A DNA stretch of 64,000 nucleotides from Halobaculum sp. MBLA0143 (GCF_041361465.1 NZ_JBGKAC010000002.1:372001-436000), one strand, 5' to 3'; counted from the first letter of the stretch, positions 36,295-45,438 are shown. Numbers and translations are program-made. Notes: generated from the sequence alone by a model not told the origin.

Positions 36295-37875
36295 ATGTCC
36301 CCGAGACCAGCAGCAATCGTCCTCGTCGGTGTCGTCGTGCTCCTCGCCGGCTGTGGCGGGGCGGGCGGCGGCCCCACTCCCTCGACGGCCGTCTCGCCGA
36401 CGGCGACCGACGCCGGGAGCGACACCCGGGCGACACCGACGGACACGGCGACCGCGACGGCGACCGAGCGAGCGACCCCGACAGACACACCGACGGCGAC
36501 GCCCACTCCGACGGCGACGCCCACTCCGACGGCGACACCGAATCCAGCCGCACAGAACCCCTGGGACGCCGCGACGGTGGCGGTAGCCGTCGAGACGAGT
36601 GACTCCGTCGAGGCGCCTGCCCGGCACCGGCGACTCCTCAGCGAGACGCTCCGGTGGACCGACGCCAACAGCTCGGCGTGGGCCGAGTTCCCGGTCGAGT
36701 TCGTCGTCGTCGACGAACAGTACCGTGCCGACGTGGTGTTCGAGGTTCGGCCGACGATACGAGAGTGCGGCGACGAGACGACCGACGCCTCGTTCGGCTA
36801 CTGCACTCCCGCGTACGACGCCGACACGACTGAACCGGCGACGGAGACGGTCCAGGTCGCCTCCCGGTACGCGACGCCACAGGTTCGGAACAACTACCGC
36901 GAGGTGATCGCACACCTCGCGGGCGTCGACTTCGGAGCGACCGACCGTCTCGCCGGCGTTCGGACGTTCGAGCAGTCGGTGTACCGTGACCCGTGGCCGG
37001 CGACCGACCGCGTGGTCGTCGGCGTCGACAACGACGTGCGGCCCGCGCGGAACGTCACGGGGCTCGTCCGAGACGCCGTCGACTACTGGGAGTCCGGCTC
37101 GGGTGCGCCACACCGCAACTACACGGTGGAGTTCGCCGTCCGCCCGGACGCCGCCGACCCGGACGTCACCGTCGAAGTGGTGGAAGACATCCTCGAGTGT
37201 GGGACGGAGCCCAGCGCCTACACGGTCGGGTGTGCGCCAGTGTTGAATCGCCACCGGCTGGCGGCAGACGACGCGACGATTCGGATCGTCGCCGGCTACA
37301 CGGACGCCTCGACACGCGAGACCCTGCGTCACGAGTTCGGCCACCTCCACGGTCGGCTCCACGGTCGGGCGCCGATGCCGACGATGGACGCGACGAGCGA
37401 ACAGGTGCGTCTCCCGCAGCCGAACGCGACGGAGCGACGGAACGCGTGGGCGTTCTCGAACCTGGACGTGTACGTCGCCAGGTCGAACCTCACCAGTCTG
37501 GAGCGTGACGACTTCCAGCGGGAAGTGCTCGCTGCGCTCGAGTGGGTCGCCGACGGAGCCGGCGGCGCGATCCGGGCCGACCTCGACTTCGAGATCGTCG
37601 ACGACCGTTCGGACGCGGATATCGTGATCGAGCAGTCGGACGACGACCTCGGCGACTCCGCGTCGACGAGCGACTGGTTCGGCGACGACGTCGACGCCGA
37701 CGAGTCGTTGGAACGGCTCGGCTCTCAACGGATCGTGATCGCCGACGGAGTCGACACGAGAGATGTCGGCTACCACGTCGCCTACTGGCTCGTACGCCCG
37801 TTCTTCGAAGACCCCGCCGACCATCCGGAGCCGATCGACCTCGAAGACGACGACCGCGAGGACTTCCCGGAGTAG
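36295..37875 (+). CDS. Metzincin-like lipoprotein with three repeated modules
   Basis: A protein of 526 aa. A signal peptide ends in a lipobox (LLAGCG, Cys19). A Thr/Pro/Ala linker (residues 25-85), low-complexity and likely glycosylated, follows. The remainder is built of three similar modules of about 130-150 residues, each with an acidic beta-alpha pattern that includes VEFVV/VEFAV/FEIVDD strands. Only the second module has the zinc site HEFGHLHGRLHG (HExxHxxGxxH near residue 345), followed by a possible Met-turn PMPTM. In the other two modules the equivalent helices (REVIAHLAGV and DVGYHVAYWL) have lost the ligands. It should act outside the cell, anchored to the membrane. Substrate unknown. 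Confidence 0.75.
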   Translation: MSPRPAAIVLVGVVVLLAGCGGAGGGPTPSTAVSPTATDAGSDTRATPTDTATATATERATPTDTPTATPTPTATPTPTATPNPAAQNPWDAATVAVAVETSDSVEAPARHRRLLSETLRWTDANSSAWAEFPVEFVVVDEQYRADVVFEVRPTIRECGDETTDASFGYCTPAYDADTTEPATETVQVASRYATPQVRNNYREVIAHLAGVDFGATDRLAGVRTFEQSVYRDPWPATDRVVVGVDNDVRPARNVTGLVRDAVDYWESGSGAPHRNYTVEFAVRPDAADPDVTVEVVEDILECGTEPSAYTVGCAPVLNRHRLAADDATIRIVAGYTDASTRETLRHEFGHLHGRLHGRAPMPTMDATSEQVRLPQPNATERRNAWAFSNLDVYVARSNLTSLERDDFQREVLAALEWVADGAGGAIRADLDFEIVDDRSDADIVIEQSDDDLGDSASTSDWFGDDVDADESLERLGSQRIVIADGVDTRDVGYHVAYWLVRPFFEDPADHPEPIDLEDDDREDFPE

Positions 37876-37929
37876 GAGTCGGCCGCCTCTCGGAGCGCTC
37901 TGTGTCGACGAACCTGCTCGCCGCCCACG

Positions 37930-38065
37930 ACGGTGCGACAGACGCGACCGACGTAGCCGACGCAACAGACGCGACAGACGCAACAGACGCGACCGAAGCG
38001 ACCGACGCGACAGACGCAACAGACGCGACCGACGCGACAGAGCGACCGAAGCGACCGACACGACC
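37930..38065. repeat. Low-complexity repeat GACGCGACA/GACGCAACA
   Basis: About 135 bases of irregular tandem nonamers and hexamers lie in the 404-base gap between the two exported-protein genes. A plus-strand frame would read Ala-Thr-Asp runs, but it has no start or signal peptide of its own. The rest of the gap shows no gene; a TATA-like AGTATTTTC lies near 38238-38246. Confidence 0.75.
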
Positions 38066-38279
38066 TCTCGGCGGTACGTCGTCGGGTCGGTCGACCACAG
38101 CAGACGGGACGCCTCCGGGGGCGAGCGACTCGACGGCGTCGCCGTGGGAGTTTGGCACCCTCGTCTCGCCTCCGAGCGAACGGCGTCGAGAGGTAGCTGC
38201 CCTCGGAGACGGCCTCCACTACGAATTCAGAGCCGCCAGTATTTTCTTTCTACATACTGAAACCGAATTGGGGTCAGAA

Positions 38280-39398
38280 ATGAGAGAGAATAACACGACA
38301 GGCAGGCGAACAGTTCTCGGAACGATCGGGGCGATGGCGTTCGGGCTGGGGACAGTCGGGACGGCGACGGCGTCGCCGGACACGGTGTCGGTCGGCGACG
38401 CGCGGGCGGCGGCGGCGGCGACGGTACGCCGGGCCGCAGAGCGCGAGCAGTTCGCGGCCTGGGAAGGTGCGGGTCTCGGGCAGCCGACGACGTTCCACGC
38501 CCGGAACGCGGCCCGGGGGCCGGCGGCAGTCCCGGCGGTGTACGTGTTCCCCGTGCAGGAGGGTGGCCGTGATCTCGGGTACGTCACGGCCGGCGCGCGA
38601 CCGGAGTGGGCGGACGTGATCGAGTACAGCACCGCGACGCCGCCACAGCGGCGCGTCGCGGCGACTCGTGCCCACGCCCGGCGTCACGGCGCACGCCCGA
38701 CCGACCGACTGCTCTACCACGGCGGCGTGAAGTACGGCGTCGAGCTCGCAGACGGGCGCGGGGTCAACGTCAGAAACGGCCGCGCAGCACCACTGACCGA
38801 GATCGATCCCTCGCGGGTGGCCGCCCAGCCGACGGGGGTGACCACTGCCGACACTACCACCGACGTCACAGCCGACAGCCACTACTACGACTGGCTCTGG
38901 GAGGTCCCGGCCTGGACGGAGAGCGACACCGACGACCCCTGGGACGACTGGGACGGCTGTGTCCCGATCGCGGCGTCGATGGCTCTCGCGTACCACGAGG
39001 ACGTCGGCGAGAGCGTGAAGGAGGTGTACATCGACGACCTCCACGAGGACATGAACACCAACGACGCCGGGTCGACGTTCCCGACGGACATCGACAACGG
39101 GATCAACGAGTTCGACACCGGAGACGACTCCTACAACGGCCGAAACATCTACCTCTGGAGTCACCCGAACTTCACGAAACAGGAGATCGGTGCCGGTCGC
39201 CCGTTCCTGCTCAACATGACCAGCGGTGACCAGGCGGACGACCGGAACCAGAACTACGGCAACCACACCGTCACCGTCGTCGGCTACGACGAAGGCGGCG
39301 ACGAGCTGATCCTCCACGACACCTGGGACGACACGACACACCACTTCGACTGGGGGAGTTGGCTGGCCGCCTCCTACACGAAGATCACCGTCGAGTGA
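38280..39398 (+). CDS. Exported C39-like cysteine peptidase
   Basis: A protein of 372 aa from the ATG at 38280. The N-terminus has a twin-arginine type signal (GRRTVLGTIGAMAFGLG). After a pro-region-like acidic domain, the C-terminal part matches the papain-like Peptidase_C39_2 family: WDGCVPIAAS (catalytic Cys near residue 226), NHTVTVVGYDEG (His near residue 328) and HDTWDDTTHHF (Asp/Asn near 345). It is expected to be secreted folded through Tat. No ABC transporter for bacteriocin processing lies beside it, so a free extracellular protease or peptidoglycan-independent lysis role is more likely. Confidence 0.78.
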   Translation: MRENNTTGRRTVLGTIGAMAFGLGTVGTATASPDTVSVGDARAAAAATVRRAAEREQFAAWEGAGLGQPTTFHARNAARGPAAVPAVYVFPVQEGGRDLGYVTAGARPEWADVIEYSTATPPQRRVAATRAHARRHGARPTDRLLYHGGVKYGVELADGRGVNVRNGRAAPLTEIDPSRVAAQPTGVTTADTTTDVTADSHYYDWLWEVPAWTESDTDDPWDDWDGCVPIAASMALAYHEDVGESVKEVYIDDLHEDMNTNDAGSTFPTDIDNGINEFDTGDDSYNGRNIYLWSHPNFTKQEIGAGRPFLLNMTSGDQADDRNQNYGNHTVTVVGYDEGGDELILHDTWDDTTHHFDWGSWLAASYTKITVE

Positions 39399-39506
39399 CC
39401 ACTTCGGGGACGTGTCGTCCGGTGCCGTCGCGGCCTGCGACCGTGCCGTTATGGCTTGCGGCTGTGTCGTCACGGCCTGCGACCGTGCCGTCACTCTCGT
39501 CGGTGT

Positions 39507-40427
39507 TCAGTGCTCACTCCCATCCAAGCGCGCGCCGGCAGTGACTCCACGATCCGCCAGTGCGTCGACCAACGCCGTCTCGGTCACGGGTCGTGCGTCA
39601 AGACCGACCTCGCGGGCGACCCGGACGGCGGCGGGCGGGTGGAGGTTCGCCCGCGCGAGGAGGTCGTCGTCGTAGAACACCTCGCGTGGCGTCCCGGTGC
39701 CGATCACGTCGCCGTCGTGCATCACGACGACCCGGTCGGCGATTTCCGCGGCGAACGCCAGGTCGTGTGTCGAGACGACGACGCTCCGGCCCTCGCGGTG
39801 GACCCGTTCGATCCGGTCGGCGACGAGCCGCGATCGCTCAGGGTCGAGTCCGGCCAGGGGTTCGTCCAAGACGACCACACTCGGGTCCAGGGCGAGCACG
39901 CCCGCGAGTCCGACGAGTCGTTTTTCGCCGCCGCTGAGGTAGTGGGGGACACGCTCGACCAGATCCGCGCCGTCGACGGCCGCGAGCGCCTCCCGACCAC
40001 GCTCTCGGGCCGTCTCCGGGCTCGCCCCGTAGTTCTGCGGCCCGAACGCCACGTCGTCGATCACCGTCGGCGCGACGAGCTGTGTGTCACCGTCTTGGAA
40101 CACGAACCCCACCTCGCGGCGGGCCACCTCGCGGTTGCTGTCGTCAATCTCTACCCCGCCGACGACGAGCCGACCGTCGTCGGGGACGAGCGTGGCGTTC
40201 AGATGCTCCAACAGCGTCGACTTCCCGGCACCGTTGCCGCCCACCAGCGCCACCACCTCCGACTGCCCGAGCGTGAAGGTCACGTCGTGGATACCGACCG
40301 TGCCGTCCGGGTACGTGTGCTCGTGACACCGGAGGTCGATCAGTGGGGTACCGCCGGCGTCTACGCGACCGTCGCCGTCTCGGGTGCCGTCGCCGATGTC
40401 GTCGAACTCCCCGACTGCGTCGCTCAC
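39507..40427 (-). CDS. cbiO: Cobalt/nickel ECF transporter ATPase CbiO
   Basis: A protein of 306 aa with Walker A GGNGAGKST near residue 66, signature YLSGGEKRLVGLAG near residue 165, Walker B VVVLDEPLAGLDP near residue 185, and switch His in VSTHDLAF. The GTG start overlaps the cbiQ stop codon. It powers the metal importer encoded by the four-gene minus-strand operon 42251-39507. Confidence 0.92.
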   Translation of the reverse strand: MSDAVGEFDDIGDGTRDGDGRVDAGGTPLIDLRCHEHTYPDGTVGIHDVTFTLGQSEVVALVGGNGAGKSTLLEHLNATLVPDDGRLVVGGVEIDDSNREVARREVGFVFQDGDTQLVAPTVIDDVAFGPQNYGASPETARERGREALAAVDGADLVERVPHYLSGGEKRLVGLAGVLALDPSVVVLDEPLAGLDPERSRLVADRIERVHREGRSVVVSTHDLAFAAEIADRVVVMHDGDVIGTGTPREVFYDDDLLARANLHPPAAVRVAREVGLDARPVTETALVDALADRGVTAGARLDGSEH

Positions 40428-41233
40428 GGCACCACCCCGTACACGGCGAGGGCGTACGCGACGACGGTCGCGTAGACGACGGCGACCGCCACGAGTTCGC
40501 GGGCGGGCGGTCGCCCGGCGTCACCCGAGGGCGTGACCGTCCCGTCGTAGCCTCTGGCCTCCATCGACACGACGAGTCGCTCCGAGCGTTCGACGGCCGT
40601 GAGCATCGTCGTCCCGAGCAGCCGGGCGTACAGCCGACGGTTCGACCAGAACTCCGAGAGGCTGGCACCACGCGACAGCGCCGCCTTCAGCAGATCCTCC
40701 AGCGTCTCGATCATCACGAACGTGAACCGGTAGGTCAACAACGCGATCTGGTCCACGGGCCGGGGGAGCAGTCGCCCGAGCACGGCCGCGACGTGGGCGT
40801 ACCGCGTCGTCGCCACCGCCGCGAGCGTGAACGTAACGACCGTCAGCGACCGGAACGCCAACTCCGCGAACAGCGTCAGTCCGGTCCAGGTCACTGAGAG
40901 GTCGCCGACGGGTGTCGAGAGGCTGCCACCGACGGCCGTCCCGGGTTCGAGGAACGCCAGCGGCCCGGCGACGGAGACGACGAACAACGCCGGCAGCGTG
41001 TACCACCCCGCGAGCCGGCGGTACGCCAGCCCGGCGACGCCGTAGACGGCGAGCGTCGCGGCGTAGCTGCCCGCGAGCACGGCGAGACTGTCGGCGACAG
41101 TGACTGTCACCACGAACGCACCCGTGAGTGCGACTTTCGTCCACGGATTGACCCGGTGGAACGGGCTGTCGCGGTGCTGTGCGAACGCGGTGACGAGCCG
41201 CGGGTCCGGGACGTGGTTCGACAGTGTCGTCAT
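40424..41233 (-). CDS. cbiQ: Energy-coupling transmembrane protein CbiQ
   Basis: A protein of 269 aa from the ATG at 41233. It has five to six membrane helices. The ATPase-docking Ala-Arg-Gly motifs are recognisable near the C-terminal cytoplasmic helices (ALSRGASLSEF and SMEARGYDG). Start and stop codons overlap those of its neighbours. Confidence 0.9.
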   Translation of the reverse strand: MTTLSNHVPDPRLVTAFAQHRDSPFHRVNPWTKVALTGAFVVTVTVADSLAVLAGSYAATLAVYGVAGLAYRRLAGWYTLPALFVVSVAGPLAFLEPGTAVGGSLSTPVGDLSVTWTGLTLFAELAFRSLTVVTFTLAAVATTRYAHVAAVLGRLLPRPVDQIALLTYRFTFVMIETLEDLLKAALSRGASLSEFWSNRRLYARLLGTTMLTAVERSERLVVSMEARGYDGTVTPSGDAGRPPARELVAVAVVYATVVAYALAVYGVVP

Positions 41234-41574
41234 CGGCGTGTGGAGGGGTCGCGGTCGTCCGTGGCAGCCGCGCCCGACGACCGACTGTAACGGTCGGCGT
41301 ACAGATACAGCCCGACGCCGACGACGGCGAGGAGGGCGACGAGCGCGAAGAACTCCATCACGACACCACCCTTCCGGATTGGCCCGGCGATCACGACGCC
41401 GCGGCCGAAGTCGACGAGCGCGCCGCTGCTGTCCTTCACTCCCCGCTGGAGGGCTTTCGCGGAGCGTTTCGCCCACGGGAGCGCCCCGCCGGTGGCAGTG
41501 AACCCCCACAGCCCGGCCGCGAGGAACGCGCCGAACAACGCCGCGAGTCCGCCGTACTGCTTCCAGCGGTCCAT
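41230..41574 (-). CDS. PDGLE/CbiN-like component of the metal importer
   Basis: A protein of 114 aa whose ATG overlaps the cbiM stop (TGATG). It has two membrane helices (residues 10-28 and 72-90) with an extracellular loop between them. In other cobalt/nickel ECF transporters this position holds CbiN or a PDGLE-domain protein needed for metal uptake. The sequence is too short to choose firmly between the two. Confidence 0.78.
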   Translation of the reverse strand: MDRWKQYGGLAALFGAFLAAGLWGFTATGGALPWAKRSAKALQRGVKDSSGALVDFGRGVVIAGPIRKGGVVMEFFALVALLAVVGVGLYLYADRYSRSSGAAATDDRDPSTRR

Positions 41575-42251
41575 CAAGCCGTCACCCCCGTGTTGTCGTC
41601 TGCGGCGCTACTCTCGCGTCCGATCAGGTCTGGTCGAACGGACGCCAGGAACTGGACGACGAACCCCGTGAGCAGCCCCTCGATCACGGCGACGCCGAGG
41701 TTGAGCCCGACGAGCCCCGCGACTGCGACCGCGAGATCGGCCCGCGGGAGCGCGCTACCGTTGACACCACTGACGACGATGATCCCGCCCATCGCCAGCG
41801 CACCCGTCGCCAGCCCAACTGTCGCCGCCGCCGTGCTCGCGGGGAACGTGTCCCAGTCCAGCCGGACGAGTCCCCGGAAGGCGTAGTACGCGACGATCGC
41901 CTCGCTGGCGTTGACCAGCGTGTTCGCACCCAACAGCCCGACTGCGCCGTGTCCCAGCGCTGCCGAGAACACGTTCACGACGAGCGCGATCAACGCCCCC
42001 AGCAACGGCCCGGCGAGAATCCCGACGAGTCCAGTGAGATTCATGTGAATCCCACCCCACACCGGGATGTTCAGTTGGAACACCGCGAAACTCGCTGCCG
42101 CGCCGATGCCCGCGAGCGCGATCTGGCGCGTCTCGATACCGCCCTTCCTGGTCCGGTAGACGATCCCGGCGACGAGCGCGACGCCCAACGCCGTCCACAG
42201 CGCCAGCGCCCACAACGGGAACGACCCTTCTCCGAGGTGGATGTGTGCCAT
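41574..42251 (-). CDS. cbiM: Cobalt/nickel substrate-binding component CbiM
   Basis: A protein of 225 aa starting MAHIHLGEG at the ATG at 42251. The N-terminal Met-x-His-Ile-His motif is the CbiM metal-binding signature, here with one residue between Met and the first His as in the family. Six to seven helices follow, with GIHMNLTGLVG near residue 68 (second metal-site His). A TATA-like TTATTAG at 42279-42285 is about 28 bases upstream, so the whole operon probably begins here as a leaderless mRNA. Confidence 0.92.
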   Translation of the reverse strand: MAHIHLGEGSFPLWALALWTALGVALVAGIVYRTRKGGIETRQIALAGIGAAASFAVFQLNIPVWGGIHMNLTGLVGILAGPLLGALIALVVNVFSAALGHGAVGLLGANTLVNASEAIVAYYAFRGLVRLDWDTFPASTAAATVGLATGALAMGGIIVVSGVNGSALPRADLAVAVAGLVGLNLGVAVIEGLLTGFVVQFLASVRPDLIGRESSAADDNTGVTA

Positions 42252-42519
42252 CTCTGTTGCTAACTCAGTTGCTGTTTCTAATAAGCTTGACGGTAAGCGG
42301 GGAAAGCAGATGACAATAGTTGGCAGGTGGTCGAACACGGGCCGAATACGGGGTGAACACAGACCGAGCGCAGTTCGAGCGGAGAAGTCGTCTCGGGACG
42401 CTTTTGCGCCTTCCGAGGCGTCGGTCCCGAAAAACGACTGTCTGGGCCGTTACTCAGAGTTGCCAACAGTGATGTTACCTTACCACTAAGACTATTAATC
42501 CTGGCTACAGATTTAGCAT
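42252..42519. promoter_or_regulatory. Divergent control region of the metal importer and NikR-like gene
   Basis: Between cbiM and the regulator are two TATA-like elements (TTATTAG at 42279-42285 minus, ATTAATC at 42494-42500 plus) and an inverted repeat with arms TCGGGAC and GTCCCGA (about 42393-42432). Operators for the NikR-like regulator would be expected here. No riboswitch is recognised. Confidence 0.5.
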
Positions 42520-43005
42520 ATGCCCATCGTCAGCACCGCGATGTCGGAAGCGCTCCGGGACGCGCTCGACGAGTTCGTCGCCGCCCACGGCTACAGCGGT
42601 CGCAGCGAGATGATCCGGGAGGCGTGCCGGTCGTTGTTGTCGGAGTACGAGACGTTCGACGAGGGGGACGGACGGACGGTCGCCACCGTGACGGCGACGT
42701 TCGCGTACGACACACCCGCGATCGAGCGTCGGATGATGGACCTCAGACACGAGTTCGACGCCGCCGTCCGGTCGTGCACCCACGACTGTCTCGACGAGAC
42801 CAGCGGCTGTGTGGAGACGTTCGTACTGGAGACGACCCCCGAGCGACTGTCGACGTTCGTCGGGACCGTCCGCGGCGTCGACGAGTCCGTCTCCGTCGCG
42901 TACACGACGCTCCCGGTCGGTGACGACCAGACGGCCGACACCGCGAGTGACAAGGATCGAGAGACGAGCGAGCGCACAGCTTACGGTCCAGAACGGCGGG
43001 GCTGA
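42520..43005 (+). CDS. nikR: NikR-like metal-responsive regulator
   Basis: A protein of 161 aa. The N-terminus is a ribbon-helix-helix DNA-binding domain (PIVSTAMSEALRDALDEFV then GRSEMIREA). The C-terminal ACT-like domain corresponds to the NikR metal-binding domain. By spacing the likely ligands are His77, Cys86, His88 and Cys97. In E. coli NikR the set is three His and one Cys, so one His is replaced by Cys here. It is divergent from cbiM, so it probably represses the importer when nickel or cobalt is abundant. A TATA-like element is centred about 23-27 bases before the ATG. Confidence 0.85.
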   Translation: MPIVSTAMSEALRDALDEFVAAHGYSGRSEMIREACRSLLSEYETFDEGDGRTVATVTATFAYDTPAIERRMMDLRHEFDAAVRSCTHDCLDETSGCVETFVLETTPERLSTFVGTVRGVDESVSVAYTTLPVGDDQTADTASDKDRETSERTAYGPERRG

Positions 43006-43112
43006 GACGACTCGACCGTCGGCTGGGGTTGAGAACTGTCTCGCTCCTCACGGTGTGACGACGAGAGGTGTCCCGTCCGGCCGTTGTTCTGGCAGCCGGC
43101 CGACTGCGGCCG

Positions 43113-43265
43113 TCAGTGACTCTCGTGGACGTGCTCGCGCAGCGCGTCCGTGTCCTCGAACGACTCGTCACACTCCGCGCACGTGTCGTGGTGGAGCGCG
43201 ACGTGCTGAGTCACGCCGGCGGCACTCTGGAACTGTGCATCGCAACTGGAGCAGGCGTACGACAT
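43113..43265 (-). CDS. Double C2H2 zinc-finger microprotein
   Basis: A reading frame of 50 aa starting MSYACSSCDA. Two fingers are complete: CSSCDAQFQSAAGVTQHVALHH and CAECDESFEDTDALREHVHESH, each with CxxC, a Phe and a His pair. CTTTTTATG at 43291-43299 gives a good TATA box about 28-30 bases before the ATG. Such small zinc-finger proteins are common in haloarchaea and act in regulation of diverse traits. Neighbouring genes do not suggest a specific target. Confidence 0.8.
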   Translation of the reverse strand: MSYACSSCDAQFQSAAGVTQHVALHHDTCAECDESFEDTDALREHVHESH

Positions 43266-43466
43266 TGCATTGCTAACTGACGAACGATAGCATAAAAAGT
43301 GTTGTTAAAAAGCAGGTGGCCGAGACTGCTACAGGCTATTAACACCGGCGTCGCGGTCACTAACTGCTCCGTGTCGGCCGTGGTCTCCTGGGTCGTCTCT
43401 CCGGACAGCCCCGTCGGTGTGACGGCGACAGTTCTCGGCCGCCGGCGACTGTCACCACCCCCCCGG

Positions 43467-44033
43467 TCACTCCAGTCGCGCCCGGGCATCGGCGACCGTC
43501 TCCAGTCGCGTCGTCGCGTCACAGTCGTCGAGAACGTCCGTCAGTGTCGACAGCGCGAGCGGTCGAAACGCCAGGAGCTCCACGCCGACGTTGACGCGCT
43601 GGGCGGCGGCGTCGACGAACGGGTACGTCTCCAGGTCGTTGTTGTGGTGGTGGCCGTGGATCACCCACCCGTCCCAACTGTCGACGATGTCGCTCGGTCG
43701 GTGGGCACACCGGAAGTCGTAGCCGTCGTGTGAGAGCCGACAGCTCTCGACGACCGGCACCGGTGCCTGGCCGTCCGAGAGCCCCACGTCGTGGTTCCCG
43801 CGGACGAGCAGGTCGACACCCAGCGTCTCCAGTCGCTCGACCGTCTCCGTGCCGTCCTGCATGTCCATCGCAACGTCACCGAGGTGGATCACCCGATCAC
43901 CCGGGTCGACGACCTCGAAGTGCCGTCGCACGAGGGCGGTGTCCATCGCGCCGACCGTGTCGAACGGCCGATCACAGTAGCCGATGATGTTCGCGTGTCC
44001 CAGGTGGTGGTCGGAGACGACGTATCGTGCCAC
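43467..44033 (-). CDS. Metallophosphoesterase
   Basis: A protein of 188 aa from a GTG at 44033. The calcineurin-like signature is complete: SDHHLGH (residues 7-13), LGDVAMD near 52, RGNHD near 79, and IHGHHHNND near 125. The family (YfcE/MJ0936-like phosphodiesterases) hydrolyses small phosphodiesters or nucleotides. No operon partner. Confidence 0.85.
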   Translation of the reverse strand: MARYVVSDHHLGHANIIGYCDRPFDTVGAMDTALVRRHFEVVDPGDRVIHLGDVAMDMQDGTETVERLETLGVDLLVRGNHDVGLSDGQAPVPVVESCRLSHDGYDFRCAHRPSDIVDSWDGWVIHGHHHNNDLETYPFVDAAAQRVNVGVELLAFRPLALSTLTDVLDDCDATTRLETVADARARLE

Positions 44034-44385
44034 GGCGGCACCACACCGACGACGGTGTTGAACGCTCCGCTGCAGTGTGGGTCGTTGTCACACCGCGTGG
44101 CGCTGCCGAGTGTCGCGGTGGACCGACAGACAGACACGCGGGGACTGTTCGCCGTCGTCGACGTGCCGGTCGTCACTGAGCGTGATCTGGAACGTCTCAC
44201 TGGGGTGACACTGGGTCTGACTGCGGGACCCCTCAGGGGTGTTTCTAGCCGACGATGGGTGACAGTAAAGATGAGGTACAGCAGATCATAGTTGGTGGTG
44301 TTTCGTCACAGGTACTGGCTCGCCGACAGTCGAAGACCCGAGTCGGGACCGTTACGTCACAGATGAGCTCGGTCCCGCAACCGGG
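44034..44385. other. Gap without a supported gene
   Basis: About 350 bases with only short shadow frames. No repeat or RNA structure was noticed. Confidence 0.45.
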
Positions 44386-44742
44386 CTATTCGTTGTTCGT
44401 GATGTACAGGTCTACGAACTGCTCCCAGTTGGCTAACAGATAATCTCGCATCCGCAAGAACGAGTACCCGTCGTCAAGCCGGATCTTATCATCTTCGTCG
44501 CTGTCAGACGACAGATACTCCTTGTCGAGGTGTGGTCCCTCGTGCCGAGTATCCATCCGTACGACCTGATTGTTGTCGTCGATAGGTGACTCTGCCTTCT
44601 GGACGACCACCCAGCCGTAGTTTTCGGCATTCTCGGCAGGCGTGTAGTCGTCATAGTCGTCTGGGTCTGGTTCAACGAACGATGTCAGAAAGTAGTTGTC
44701 TCCTCGATACTCCCCAAGGTCGATAGTTGTGTATCGGTTCAT
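44386..44742 (-). CDS. Hypothetical acidic protein
   Basis: A protein of 118 aa from the ATG at 44742. This start is favoured by a Shine-Dalgarno-like AAGGAGGCGA a few bases upstream, rare here where most genes look leaderless; a longer frame begins at 44796. The sequence is a single soluble domain with EYRGDNYFLTSFVEPD near the N-terminus and HEGPHLDKEYL near residue 70, and has a lower GC content than its surroundings. Family not recognised. Confidence 0.65.
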   Translation of the reverse strand: MNRYTTIDLGEYRGDNYFLTSFVEPDPDDYDDYTPAENAENYGWVVVQKAESPIDDNNQVVRMDTRHEGPHLDKEYLSSDSDEDDKIRLDDGYSFLRMRDYLLANWEQFVDLYITNNE

Positions 44743-44796
44743 TTGTTGTCGCCTCCTTCGAAACTCAGTTGGATTTGTGAAATCATTGTAAATCAC

Positions 44797-45051
44797 TCTG
44801 GAGTTGCTCGTCGCACGCGCAGAGATGGCGTCTCGGTCGCTCTACGACTCGTGCGTCAGGAAAACCACCACTCGGACTACTCTTGTCTGACGGTGTCCTA
44901 GGAGCAGCGCTTCACTGTACAATAGGTGATACACGAAATTAAAACTTTTCCACAATGAGATTTCCATATTAATTGACAATAATCTTGCCCACCGATGCTA
45001 CCAGAACACTCTTAACTGTTGCAGCATTAACAACGGTTGAGAGTGGCCAGA
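44797..45051. promoter_or_regulatory. AT-rich intergenic region upstream of the HTH gene
   Basis: This is the most AT-rich non-coding stretch of the right half (about 44930-45030). CATTAAC at about 45023-45029 is a TATA candidate some 25 bases before the ATG at 45052. Confidence 0.45.
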
Positions 45052-45438
45052 ATGTCGAACTTCGAATCCCCAACAGAGTCGGTGCCAGATCCGACCACTT
45101 TCGACCCGGACGACGCCGACACAGACGCCCGACTAGAACGTCGCGCCGTGGTCTCACAGGCGCTCGCCGAGCACGGCCTGACGGACACACTCGTCGTCTC
45201 GCGTGAGCGCGCCGAGGATCTGTTTCACGACCGCAGGCTCGCAATCGTCGACCACCTCGCCGAAGCCGAGCCGCGCTCCGTCCGTGCGCTCGCAGACGAA
45301 CTGGATCTCGACAAGGCGGTCGTCAGCCGCGATCTCCAGCGACTCGCCCGTATCGACGTTGTGGAGTACGTCGAGCAGGGCCGGGCGAAAGCGCCGCGGC
45401 TCAAACACGAGCACGTCGTCGTCGAGCCGGTGGTCTGA
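45052..45438 (+). CDS. HTH DNA-binding protein, antitoxin-like
   Basis: A protein of 128 aa with a winged-helix domain (residues 60-115: RRLAIVDHLAEAEPRSVRA then LDLDKAVVSRDLQRL) and the ending AKAPRLKHEHVVVEPVV. This ending and size match the haloarchaeal HVO_A0114-type DNA-binding family, which often sits beside TumE-type toxins as an antitoxin-like partner. Here two other genes follow instead. It may repress the downstream pair. Leaderless start supported by spacing to a TATA-like element. Confidence 0.72.
   Translation: MSNFESPTESVPDPTTFDPDDADTDARLERRAVVSQALAEHGLTDTLVVSRERAEDLFHDRRLAIVDHLAEAEPRSVRALADELDLDKAVVSRDLQRLARIDVVEYVEQGRAKAPRLKHEHVVVEPVV

Noticed and set aside
36199-38061. 620-codon minus-strand frame opposite the metzincin-like gene
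   Set aside because: Arg/Val-rich shadow; the plus-strand frame has a lipobox and HExxH motif.
42393-42432. Inverted repeat between cbiM and nikR as a terminator or cobalamin riboswitch
   Set aside because: No T-run on the strand needed for termination and no recognisable riboswitch core; left as part of the control region.
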